Positions 13,801 to 24,175 of a stretch of DNA of 64,000 bases are shown here, piece after piece. The stretch spans positions 12,501-76,500 of the forward strand of contig JACEEZ010011870.1 of assembly GCA_016584305.1 (NCBI GenBank), in the 5' to 3' direction. Position 1 is the first letter of the stretch, and every line of letters starts with the position of its first letter. Source of the DNA: Chionoecetes opilio. Lineage: Eukaryota > Arthropoda > Malacostraca > Decapoda > Majidae. The translations under genes were made by a program, and so were the position numbers. The notes beneath the pieces were generated by a model. It ran no database searches. It worked only from the letters and a program-made list of their open reading frames with translations, and was not told the DNA's origin.

Positions 13801-15310
13801 CTCCTAATATTCCTGCAGTTCCTCTATAGCTTTCATAGAATTTTTTTTCTTCTGGATAGTATCTTTGACAAGGAAATATATGATATAAAGCAATACGGTA
13901 GCTAAGTTTTATTCAAATTGCTATGATATTTGCAGGTAATTTGAGGGTTACAAATCATGCAGAACATGTTGCAATGCTTGATTATGTAACACAAAGCAGA
14001 CAAGTATGATCATTTCTCTCTTACATGCAGACACATGGCAACACCAACACCTGCCGGTGAGACGTGCCCGGTGAGTGACAATGTACCTCCTTAGTTAACG
14101 ATGATGATGCAGGGATATGATAGATTTATACACAGTCTAAGTGTATGTATATTAATTTTGTACAAGTGTGTTATAACGGATGCCAGGAAATGAAGCGTCC
14201 ACCTTCAGCGGGTGAGGGTGTTTGAGTGAGGACGGGTCAGAGGGCTGCTGGCTGACCTGAGCTCCCCAGCAGACAAATGCATTTCGCCAAGCGTACACTC
14301 AGCGTTTCCANCAAAGCAAAGTTGCATATTCTTCATGCTAAACACGCCTGAATGCCGTATAATCATTACTCCGTTTGTCTTGGTGCCATATATACGATTC
14401 ACCATTCCATATTCACGACAATAATTCAGTACTACACTCAGTTTTCTCAAACACGAATCCCTTGACGTGGCCAGTATTACCATATCATCCATAAGTAATA
14501 ACGTGTTCAAGTCTCCAAGAAACCCATGAGGCCCAACACTACGCCTCAGCATCCTAACAAGCTGGTCCATGTATATGGTGAACAGTAAACAGCTGGATGG
14601 AGCCCCTTGGCGCACCCCCACCGTGGCGTCTATGGTGGCGGACCGTAGCACGCTCCAGGTCAAGGAAGCTAGAGAACAAGGAAGGTGATTCCTGCAGTAA
14701 AGTTTCAAAGCAGCGATTGTCACGCCATCTAACCGCGGGATAGTGGTAAAGACAGAGAACGGACGACATTAGAGGACGGACGGAATCGATGGGTAACTCA
14801 AATACTCCTAATATTCCTGCAGTTCCTCTATAGCTTTCATAGAATTTTTTTTCTTCTGGATAGTATCTTTGACAAGGAAATATATGATATAAAGCAATAC
14901 GGTAGCTAAGTTTTATTCAAATTGCTATGATATTTGCAGGTAATTTGAGGGTTACAAATCATACAGAACATGTTGCAATGCTTGATTATGTAACACAAAG
15001 CAGACAAGTATGATCATTACTCTCTTACATGCAGACACATGGCAACACCAACACCTGCCGGTGAGACGTGCCCGGTGAGTGACAATGTACCTCCTTAGTT
15101 GACGATGATGATGCAGGGATATTGATAGATTTATACACAGTCTAAGTGTATGTATATTAATTTTGTACAAGTGTGTTATAACGGATGCCAGGAAATGAAG
15201 CGTCCACCTTCAGCAGGTGAGGGTGTTTGAGTGAGGACGGGTCAGAGGACTGCTGGCTGACCTGAGCTCCCCCGCAGACAAATGCATTTCGCCAAGCGTA
15301 CACTCAGCGG
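13386..15310. repeat. ~0.9-kb tandem duplication with N at the junction
   Basis: 13386-14310 and about 14400-15305 are nearly identical: RT fragment, the segment resembling MSSVLCLYHYPAVRWRDNRC on the minus strand, the TTTTCTTCTGGATAGTATC stretch, and an end at CATTTCGCCAAGCGTACACT. A single N at 14311 lies at the inner junction. The noisy 1-7.45 kb copy appears to have this block only once, so the duplication may be an assembly overlap that was not collapsed. Confidence 0.75.
14205..14723 (-). pseudogene. RT palm fragment (second tandem copy)
   Basis: A 172-residue minus-strand frame carries GVRQGAPSSCLLF, QLVRMLRRSVGPHGF and LLMDDMVILAT, which are the motif B and motif C regions of a non-LTR reverse transcriptase. 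Its N-terminal part reads into a repeated flank rather than the expected RT fingers, and its C-terminal part runs through the N at 14311. It lacks motif A, so it is not a functional polymerase. Confidence 0.75.
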
Positions 15311-15349
15311 TTGCCAGAAAAACAACATATTCCAATTACCACCATTACA

Positions 15350-17687
15350 CCAGGTGTGGGTAATAATGCGTCAGGTGTGGGTAATAATGCGTCAGGTGTG
15401 GGTAATAATGCGTCAGATGTGGGTAATAATGCGTCAGGTGTGGGTAATAATGCGTCAGGTGTGGGAAATAATGCGTCAGGTGTGGGTAATGATGCGACAG
15501 GTGTGGGAAATAATGCGCCAGGTGTGGGTAATAATGCTTCAGGTGTGGGTAATAATGCGCCAGGTGTGGGTAATAATGCGCCAGGTGTGGGAAATAATGC
15601 GTCAGGTGTGGGTAATGATGCGCCAGGTGTGGGTAATAATGCGCCAGGTGTGGGTAATAATGCGCCAGGTGTGGGAAATAATGCGTCAGGTGTGGGTAAT
15701 AATGCGTCAGGTGTGGGTAATGATGCGACAGGTGTGGGAAATAATGCGCCGGGTGTGGGTAATAATGCGTCACGTGTGGGTAATGATGCGACAGGTGTGG
15801 GAAATAATGCGCCAGGTGTGGGTAATATTGCATCAGGTGTGGGTAATAATGTGTCAGGTGTGGGTAATGATGCACCAGGTGTGGGTAATAATGCGTCAGG
15901 TGTGGGAAATAATGAGTCAGGTGTGGGTAATGATGCGACAGGTGTGGGAAATAATGCGCCAGGTGTGGGTAATAATGCGTCAGGTGTGGGTAATAATGCG
16001 TCAGGTGTGGGTAATAATGCGTCAGGTGTGGGATATAATGCGTCAGGTGTGGGTAATGATGCGACAGGTGTGGGAAATAATGCGCCAGGTGTGGGTAATA
16101 ATGCATCAGGTGTGGGTAATAATGTGTCAGGTGTGGGTAATGATGCAACAGGTGTGGGAAATAATGCGCCAGGTGTGGGTAATAATGCATCAGGTGTGGG
16201 TAATAATGCGCCAGGTGTGGGTAATAATGCGTCAGGTGTGGGTAATGATGCAACAGGTGTGGGAAATAATGCGCCAGGTGTGGGTAATAATGCATCAGGT
16301 GTGGGTAATAATGCGCCAGGTGTGGGTAATAATGCGTCAGGTGTGGGTAATAATGCGTCAGGTGTGGGTAATAATACATCAGGTGTGGGTAGTAATGTGT
16401 CAGGTGTGGGTAATAATGCGTCAGGTGTGGGTAATAATGTGTCAGGTGTGGGTAATAATGCGTCAGGTGTGGGTAATAATGCGTCAGGTGTGGGTAATAA
16501 TGCGTCATGTGTGGGTAATGATGCGCCATGTGTGGGAAATAATGCGTCAGGTGTGGAAAATGATGCACCAAGTGTGGGTAATAATGCGTCATGTGTGGGT
16601 AATGATGCGCCATGTGTGGGAAATAATGCGTCAGGTGTGGATAATGATGCGCCAGGTGTGGGAAATAATGCGTCAGGTGTGGGTAATGATGCGACAGGTG
16701 TGGGAAATAATGCGCCAGGTGTGGGTATTGATGCGCGAGGTGTGGGTAATAATGTGTCATGTGTGGGTAATGATGCGCCGGGTGTGGGAAATAATGCGTC
16801 AGGTGTGGGTAATGATGCGCCAGGTGTGGGAAATAATGCATCAGGTGTGGGTAATGATGGGCCAGGTGTGGGTAATAATGCATCAGGTGTGGGTAATGAT
16901 GCGCCAGGTGTGGGTAATAATGCGTCAGGTGTGGGTAATGATGCGCCAGGTGTGGGTAATAATGCGTCAGGTGTGGGTAATGATGTGCCAGGTGTGGGTA
17001 ATAATGCGTCAGCTGTGGGTAATGATGCACCAGGTGTGGGTAATAATGCGTCAGGTGTGGGTAATAATGCACCAGGTGTGGGTAATAATGCGTCAGGTGT
17101 GGGTAATGATGCGCCAGGTGTGGGTAATGATGCGCCAGGTGTGGGTAATAATGCGTCAGGTGTTGGTAATGATGCGCCAGGTGTGGGTAATGATGCGCCA
17201 GGTGTGGGAAATAATGCGTCAGGTGTGGGTAATGATGCGCCAGGTGTGGGTAATAATGCGTCAGGTGTGGGTAATGATGCGCCAGGTGTGGGTAATAATG
17301 CGTCAGGTGTGGGTAATGATGCGCCAGGTGTGGGTAATGATGCGTCAGGTGTGTGTAATAATGCGTCAGGTGTTGGTAATGATGCGCCAGGTGTGGATAA
17401 TGATGCGCCAGGTGTGGGAAATAATGCGTCAGGTGTGGGTAATGATGCGCCAGGTGTGGGTAATGATGCGCCAGGTGTGGGTAATTATGCGCCAGGTGTG
17501 GGTAATAATGCGTCAGGTGTGGGTAATGATGCGCCAGGTGTGGGTAATAATGCGCCAGGTGTGGGTAATAATGTGTCAGGTGTGGGTAATGATGCGCCAG
17601 GTGTGGGTAATGATGCGCCAGGTGTGGGAAATAATGCGTCAGGTGTGGGTAATGATGCGCCAGGTATGGGTAATAATGCGTCAGGCG
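15350..17687. repeat. 21-bp minisatellite, ~111 units, with 42-bp higher-order pattern
   Basis: The unit is GCGTCAGGTGTGGGTAATAA(T), 21 bases. Variation is concentrated at a few positions: TC, CC or AC after GCG; T or A in GGGTAAT/GGGAAAT; A or G in AATAAT/AATGAT. From about 16800 on, units alternate TCA/AAT with CCA/GAT types, giving a 42-bp higher-order repeat. The unit is a multiple of three and has no stop in two plus-strand frames (heptads GVGNNAS and VWVIMRQ) or one minus-strand frame (HYYPHLT), which creates three overlapping ~800-codon open frames. Nothing indicates translation. The array begins about 75 bases beyond the sulfotransferase stop codon, in its 3' flank. Confidence 0.97.
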
Positions 17688-17941
17688 TAAAAAAAAAGAT
17701 AGAACAAAAGATAGACTGTCTTGCATCACCGCCATAAAAGAGTGTCGCAGGAATCCCAAGTTACGAGAAATTGAAGCCGTCGCCTATTCGGGCCACTCTG
17801 TCCTCCGTCCACTGGTCCATCTTGGCTGCCATCTCAGGGGTGAGACTGGCCTTCCAGGAGCCAACCTCGCCTAGACAAGGGAAAGAAACCAGTGAGGCTA
17901 CTAAGGGAGGAACCTGTTTATATTGTTGATCAGTCCTCATA

Positions 17942-18061
17942 CACAAACACACACACACACACACAAAAAGAAACGCGCACAAAAAAAACACAAAAACAAA
18001 CACCAAAAACCGCACGCAAACGCAGGCAAACGCACGCAAACACACGCAAGCACACGCAAAC

Positions 18062-18101
<40 letters not shown>

Positions 18102-18105
18102 CTAC
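17942..18105. repeat. CA-rich tract in sulfotransferase last intron
   Basis: ACAC runs and ACGCAAAC repeats fill most of the intron between the last two sulfotransferase exons (17871-18111). The corresponding intron at 45082-45335 differs in repeat number. Confidence 0.9.
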
Positions 18106-18797
18106 ACATACCTTTCCGGTAGAAGGTTTTCATGCCCTTCCTTTCCTCAGCATTCTTTTCCTCCAGTGCCCCCGCGCGCGCCTTCATCTCGCTAAAACTG
18201 GTGTACTTGGCGACACCCTCCAGCTGGTCCTCGCTCAGCCCCGCCCCGAGGAAGGTGTTGAGCCGCTGCAGCTCCGTCATCACGTCGCTCTTCAGGTCCT
18301 CGAAGTGCAGCAAGTGAAGGTCTCTCAGACCAAGGTGACGCTTCTCCCAGACCTCCTTCAGGAAGAGCTAGTACGGCCCGTAAGCCACTGTAGGGGAAAG
18401 ACACGACCACATGAATGAGGCATATCAAGATGCATAATACCCGTTAAAGAGAACTGCAAGGCTTGTAAGAAGAATGTTGCAGGTTTGTGGGAAATATTCT
18501 GTACATCAAATAAATCATCAAACTCACATTCGTCTTCCACGAAGTATTGAACATAACTCTCCAGCGAACGCTGAGAGTCTTTCATCCATCGCCAGTGCTT
18601 GAAGTAGGAGACCACGGTGTCCTTGGGGTTCCGGGCCACGCACACCACCTGGGGGAGCACGCAGCCCTAAAGAAGCCTCGCTCAAACATGTACATCACGT
18701 GACTGTCAAATAGTTCAAAGATTGTATACTATTACTACTGCTTCAGGGTGCCATATGACCTCTGATGTCTGGCACATTTTCCCTTTTTTGCATTAAT

Positions 18798-18986
18798 TCA
18801 ATTAAATTCGTCCGGCCCGTATTCTGGCTCGAACATGTAGGGTTGCGCTCCCATCACAATCGGCGGTAGGTTTTCCTCATATACGCGCCCAGCATCATCT
18901 ACTTCAGTCTCAGATTGAGCATCTTACTCTAAATCTGTCACAGCGACAGATTCACTGTCTGACACCGAACTGAAATTGCTCATCAT
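18798..18986 (-). pseudogene. Short ORF ending in YMFEPE motif, with internal stop
   Basis: A minus-strand frame starts with two Met codons at 18986 and ends with TGA at 18798-18800, within a sulfotransferase intron. It encodes about 60 residues: a Ser/Asp/Glu-rich start (MMSNFSSVSDSES), then an in-frame TAA, then an acidic stretch and QPYMFEPEYGPDEF. PYMFEP-like peptides occur near the N-terminus of transposon-associated and P2X7-C-terminal-domain-like proteins in arthropods, from memory. The rest of such a protein is absent, so this is probably a mobile-element relic. A copy with indels lies at 46015-46205. Confidence 0.35.
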
Positions 18987-19479
18987 TTACATTTGCTGGT
19001 CCTTGCGACAGCTGTCACAAATGCAGACGACTGTTGTTTACATGTTTGTGACCACCTTAAATGACGTCATCTATAATATTTGCGGGCCTGTTGGAATGAA
19101 GAAAGTTTTTTTCGCGCGCTTTTTACAAAAGTCGTGTATTTACGGAAATAAAGCCTGGAAATCAATTATTATTGGTGGATTAGGTATTTTGAATGGTCAT
19201 TCAACATAATTATGCAAAGAAAAAATGGGTCTGGACGATTACTTTAATTTACTTCTACGTGTAAATGGTTTGTTTACCTTGCACGTGTCTAGGAGTGTGG
19301 GGAGGAGGAGAGAGAGGGGTATGTGTGTCTTGATGGTGCGGGGGTCCGGGGCGTTCTCGGTGACCTGCAGCATGAAACCCTTGGTGATGTCCTGGCCGGG
19401 CCACAGCGCCTCGAACATCTCCTTGTATGTGTGTGAGGCGGGCAGGTTGGCGAGGTAGTCCTGGATCACCATGTCCGCG

Positions 19480-19895
19480 CTGCACGTAGACAGACAGATA
19501 GATAGATGAATACGTATGTATGTATTATATTATATTAGATTATGTTGCCTAAGTAATTATTGTAATCTATGTATATTATTTTTGGGAGCTCTTTAAAAAT
19601 GTTCATATTAAAAGAGCTCTGCCTAGATGTTTGTGATATGTTCATTTTCTTCGGTTTATAGTTGGGCAAATACACATTTTTTACTTTGACTTTGACTTTG
19701 ATATATAGATAGATAGATTTTAACTTATTGACCACAGTGTAGATCTTATAATTAACACATACTCTTATAACAATGCATACTGTAAGTACTAATACAAACA
19801 ACACAAATTATACAGACATACACAACGTAATACATTAAAACAACACCACTAACGCACTCTTTGGTACCAAGACCTGTAATGTCTGTTTGGGGGGT
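19480..19895. other. AT-rich intron or flank with short tandem repeats
   Basis: The region contains GATA, GTAT and ACTTTG short tandem repeats and no coding signal that I recognise. It is repeated almost unchanged at 46692-47108. Confidence 0.6.
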
Positions 19896-19900
19896 TGGAC

Positions 19901-20016
19901 CGTGTGTGTGTGTGTAGGGTGTGTGTGTGTGTGTGTGTGTAGAGTGTGTGTGTGTGTGTAGGTGTGTGTGTAGAGTGTGTGTGTGTGTAGGTGTGTGTGT
20001 GTGTGTGTGTGTGTGT

Positions 20017-20093
<77 letters not shown>

Positions 20094-20097
20094 GTGT

Positions 20098-20145
<48 letters not shown>
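19901..20145. repeat. GT microsatellite with TAGAG interruptions
   Basis: Long GT runs are broken by TAGAG, TAGGG and similar blocks. The homologous tract at 47115-47337 differs in interruptions and length, which makes this a useful marker to tell the copies apart. Confidence 0.95.
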
Positions 20146-20149
<4 letters not shown>

Positions 20150-20504
20150 ACTAATTCTTTCATAATGGGACCTATATATGTTATTTGTAAGAAATCGAAA
20201 AACACTGCTTCAAACATAATTTCACTATAGCTACATCAAGAAAAGTCATACCTAAACCTACTCCAGGAATGGGCGAGTCATACTTAAACTTACTCCAGGA
20301 AGGGGCTTTTAGTTTTGATTAATTTATTACGCCCAAGCACAGGCGGCAGTCACTCAAATACATAAGTGAACAAAGTAAAAGACACAGGACATAAGGATAA
20401 TACAAGAAACATGAAGCTCAATACACATTGATACACACACAAAGACACACAACAAAACACAATACACACAACAAAAGCAATCACAGTGACCTGCAAGGCA
20501 CTAT

Positions 20505-21867
20505 TCAGCAGCCACCGAATCGTGGGTGGCGAACAATGATGGTGTCCAAGTTGTCGTGCACGAGCAGGAAGCGGCATATTTCCGTGAGCGGCAGTCCTCG
20601 CGGCAGCATGTCACGTACCACGTGACAGGGGAGGCAATAGTGTGCCAAAGTGTTGGAAGAGGGTGCATCACACAGTTGGCAGGATGTAAAGTGAGGCTCC
20701 TCGGCCATACCAGCAACTTGCCACACGGGCCGGTAACCAAGCCGCAGCTGAGCCGAGACCACATTGTGCCTGCGAACCATGAGGCCCCGACGACGATACT
20801 TATAACTGTGTGCACGGATAACGTCATAGTGTTGGATCGATACACTATCGCCTCTCTGGGTGTCCCTAGAACGGGCTGTGGAGAGCAGAGCGTCCGAGCG
20901 GAGCCTTGCCCGATAACAGAGCAGAGAGGGTGACGGCCCGTTACCGTTGGGCGGCAGACCACAGGCTGCCTTCGCCAAGCCGTCCACTGTGTCGCTGTGG
21001 GAAAGGCCCACATGTGAAGGGATCCACAAAAAAATGATATCCAATGAACGTTCAAACACTACCGTTAACAAAGTCAAGACTTGTAAAACAATTTGGGAAC
21101 AAGGTTTCGGAGCTGTAAGAGACTGAAGGGCTGACTGCGAGTCACATATCACCACCCCATTGAGTCCTCTCTGACAAAGGAGTGTTACAGCATCAAGGAC
21201 ACCCTGCAGCTCGCAGAACGTAGAGCTGGAGCAGGCAGGTAGGCGTCGGCCAACCCATCCTCCCCCCGGCGGTTCCATGTCAGGGAGAGAAAACCGCGCT
21301 CCCCGCCCGACCATCTGACTGTAAGGAACCATCGGTGTAGACGCGGTGTGACACCGGGACAGAGGAGGACGCCGCTTCTATCGCCTCCAGAGCAAGCTGC
21401 CGCTGCAAGACGGGGAGTGCCGCCTTCGAAGTTGGAGTGTAGCGAACCGCCGGGACGGGAGCCAGCCAGGGTGGAGGACCAGGAACAAAAACCTCCTCAG
21501 GAACGTTAACATTAAGTCTAAGGAGGAGAGAACACACAATTTTTATAACAGTGCGACCACCAGGCTGGATTCGGGGTATGGGTGAGGGAGGTTCCAGGGC
21601 AGTCCTAATAACACGATAATAATGAGGGGCGAGACGGGGAGAACGGAGACATTTGATAGTGAGATATGAGATGTTTGAGTGGATCCTCTCAGTGATGGGG
21701 GGAGGCTTAAGTTCTGTCTGCATGTTAACTATCCTAGTTGACAGGGAACAACCTAAAATAAATCTCACCACATTGTTTTGAAACCTCTCTAGGGGCACCA
21801 GGGAAGTCCTGGGGAGCTGAATTAAGGCAGGGGAGAGGTAGTCAACTACCGAGCGTATGAACGACAC
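20505..21867 (-). pseudogene. Element A ORF2: post-RT linker and RNase H domain
   Basis: Two overlapping frames (21867-21280 and 21332-20505) join over a frameshift near 21300. The first ends in HRVYTDGSLQSDGRAG, the first RNase H strand with its catalytic Asp. The second continues with FCELQGVLDAV (Glu), VICDSQSAL (Asp), WIPSHVGLSHSD and DGLAKAA (last Asp region). The D-E-D-D acidic set is therefore present but split between frames. After it comes a C-terminal part with a Cys/His cluster (SCQLCDAPSSNTLAHYC). RNase H degrades the RNA strand of the cDNA hybrid. Confidence 0.85.
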
Positions 21868-22134
21868 GTAAACAATTCTAACTAAGGGTATAGAAATACC
21901 GTCCGCTGTGGTGGCGAGTGACTTGAGAGGAGCAGAGCGCTTCTGAAGCCGATCCAGGAGGCCTCGGATGACGGGGTGAGCACGTTGTGCTTGGGTGGCT
22001 CGAGGTAACCGGACTGGGGCTCAAAGGTATACATACTGCGTGCAGAGCGGGATGATACAGGCACCGATCGAGAAACACTGGAAGCCATCTTTGCCGGCGG
22101 AGAGAGAACACTCTATTCTTCTTGGGAGAAATCA

Positions 22135-23055
22135 TCAGACCACAAGCGGAAGCTGCCATGAAGAATGAGTCAAGATGACGCTGTAGATCGCCTGGGGAGG
22201 TAGAATGAATACAAATGTTATCAGCATAACAGGTGACCGATGTTCCGGGGTGGTAGGTAAAAGAGAGAGTAACCGATGCATGAGGATATTAAAAAGGAAC
22301 GGGCTGAGAACACCGCCCTTTGGAGTCCCTAATTCGAAGCTACGAGCGGTACTATAAACACCCTTAAAGAATACTTTAGAGGTCTGGAGCCAAGGTAGAC
22401 CCGTATCCATTTAAGAGACGCCCCTTTATACCAAAGTCAACTAGTTGATCCAGAATGACGTCTTTGTTCGCAACATCAAACTCACTCTTCAGGTCAATAA
22501 ATGCAACCACACTGTTAGATGTGAGGCGAGAGTAGAGGTCGACGAGACAATGGTGAGTGCTTCGTCCTGGCAGGAAACCAAACAGTCGGGGGAAAGCTGC
22601 TCCTCCAACCGGAACATGAGCCGATTGAGTAAGATGCGTTCCATCACCTTACTGAAACATGATGTCAGTGAGACAGGTCTGAATTGATCAGAACGAATCT
22701 TCGGAACAGGCACAATAGTACTGCAAGTCCAGGCTGGAGGCACACAACCCTGACTGTAACAAAGGTTATACAGACGTAGCAGAGGGTCACCGAGGACTTT
22801 GTGAAGGAGACGGAGGACAGAGTAAGTAACGCCATCGTCCCCGGGCGATGTGGCCTTTCCCCGTGTTAAGGCACGGGCTAGTTCATCCCTGGTAAACTCA
22901 ATGCTGTCTTCGTCGTTTGTCACCAGCAGTGCCCCCATCAAGCGAAGCGCACGGGGACCTGCTCGGGTAGATAGGGCTTGTTGAACATGGTTAGGAAGTT
23001 TGTTTTTCCCGCGACTGAGTAGACCAGGATTCAATGAGGTGTTGGGCAAGCTCAC
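22135..23055 (-). pseudogene. Element A ORF2: reverse transcriptase domain
   Basis: The frame 23055-22489 gives the RT fingers (KATSPGDDGVTY, IVPVPK, FRPVSLTSCFSKVMERIL). Motif A and the middle palm lie in shifted frames around 22400-22520, and 22410-22135 gives GTPKGGVLSPFLFNILMHRLL (motif B). Motif C at 22228-22217 reads Tyr-Ala-Asp-Asn instead of YADD, changing one catalytic-pair aspartate. Together with at least two frameshifts this argues the copy is inactive. Confidence 0.8.
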
Positions 23056-24165
23056 CCGGACTGTGGTGGAGGGCAGTGGCGGGCTTTTTCCGAATCACCT
23101 TGTTGATGACGCGCCACATGGACTGAACGCTCGTCTGGTGATTTATGCCCCCCGTGAAGTTCCGCCACGACTCTGTCCTGACACAGCGTTGAAGCGCCAC
23201 CAGGTTGTCTCTGAATTCTTGATATCCGTGGAGGTGGTGAGGAGTCGGGTTCTGTTGGAAGAGTAGACCATCGGCCCCGGCCACCCTAAACACCTCAAGG
23301 ATACGCGCATCAAGCGTCCAAGAACGGGCCCCGGGGGGTCGCCTGAGGCCTGGTCTAGAGACATAGCGGGTGTAAAAGTCATGAGTAGCTTGTACAATAC
23401 TAGAATACAAAGCCTCTGGGGACCCCATATCAAATGTAGGAAGAAGGGTAGACATATACGCAATGTAATTCGGACAGTACTTTGGAGGAATGACGAAACG
23501 AGCACGAGTGTGTAGAGGGTTATGTCCTGGTGATACTGTATAGTGTAGGCTGAGGGCAACATGATCAGAAATAGGGCAGGGACTGAAGAACACTCGACAT
23601 TGGCTGCCACTAGGTGAGATGTGAGTATATGGTCCAGGGTTCCTCCGCGAGAGTGAGTGGCACCGCCGCAGTCCCAACGCGTGAGGTGGTGACACAGGAC
23701 GAACTGAAGCAGCCTGAGCCCATTTATGTTGGAATTACCTGAAAGGTCACCTAACTCTGGATGGCGTGCGTTAAAGTCCCCGATGAGCACCATACCACAA
23801 GCCGTAGGAAGAGGAAGAGCGAGAACATTAAGTCTGGTAGGAGCCGAGTAAACATTACCCAACTTGATCTTGCCTGTCCCCACAGTCACTTCCAGAAGCT
23901 GATAGGTTGTGTCCGGGTCTCCGGAACAGCGGAGGAGCTGATGTTGCACAGTGGAGTGGACGTAAGCAATGAGACCATTCCTGACTATGTGGACATAGGA
24001 GACATAGCCGGCGAGCGCAGGAGCTTCCCTGCCAAGAGGAGGATGGCCCACAAAAGCTTCTTGTATGAAAATTATCTCTGGGTGATGGTGCGAAATATAT
24101 GCATGAAGGGCAGTGAGTTTGCCAAAACGTGATATGCCGCAGGCATTCCAAGATATAATATGCAA
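22991..24165 (-). pseudogene. Element A ORF2: AP-like endonuclease and linker
   Basis: The frame beginning at 24165 opens with HIISWNACGISRFGKL (first endonuclease strand with catalytic Asn), IIFIQEAFVG (catalytic Glu), VLIGDFNARHPELGD (Asp/Asn pair) and GGTLDHILTSH (Asp before the final strand). Shortly afterwards, near 23600, the frame shifts to the one open at 23695-22991, which supplies CPISDHVALSL (SDH motif) and the linker to the RT. The endonuclease nicks target DNA for target-primed reverse transcription. The start follows the ORF1 stop by about 10 bases and has no good ATG. Confidence 0.8.
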
Positions 24166-24175
24166 CTGATGCCGT

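Larger units (their letters stand above)
17761..19479 (-). pseudogene. Cytosolic sulfotransferase, 3' four exons, with in-frame TAG
   Basis: Minus-strand exons 19278-19479, 18528-18648, 18112-18387 and 17761-17870 join with GT/AG borders and matching phases. They encode the C-terminal two thirds of a SULT1-type enzyme, which transfers sulfate from PAPS to small hydroxyl or amine acceptors in the cytosol. Visible family features are DPRTIKTHIPLSLL, the 3'-phosphate-binding loop VCVARNPKDTVVSYF, HFEDLKSDV, and the terminal [15 protein letters not shown] block formed across the last junction. The stop is TAA at 17763-17761. The N-terminal TYPKSGTTW exon is not found; the gene runs into a CA/GT tract and a LINE upstream. 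Codon TAG at 18370-18368 replaces the aromatic or Trp position after GPY, so a normal full-length product is not predicted. Other exons are intact. Confidence 0.85.

Noticed and set aside
15350..17687. CRISPR array
   Set aside because: Units are contiguous with no unique spacers, and the genome is eukaryotic.
15282..17759. Three overlapping ~800-codon open frames across the 21-bp array, as a giant repetitive protein
   Set aside because: The frames result from a stop-free unit whose length is divisible by three; no splice or start context, and the copy at 4.06-6.26 kb is broken.
18358..18660. Separate small protein starting at 18660
   Set aside because: It is the sulfotransferase exon 18528-18648 with intron sequence read on both sides.
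19239..19485. Second frame of the exon at 19.28-19.48 kb (MQRGHGDPGL...) as a gene
   Set aside because: It overlaps the sulfotransferase frame, which has a clear family match and splice borders; the other is a shadow.
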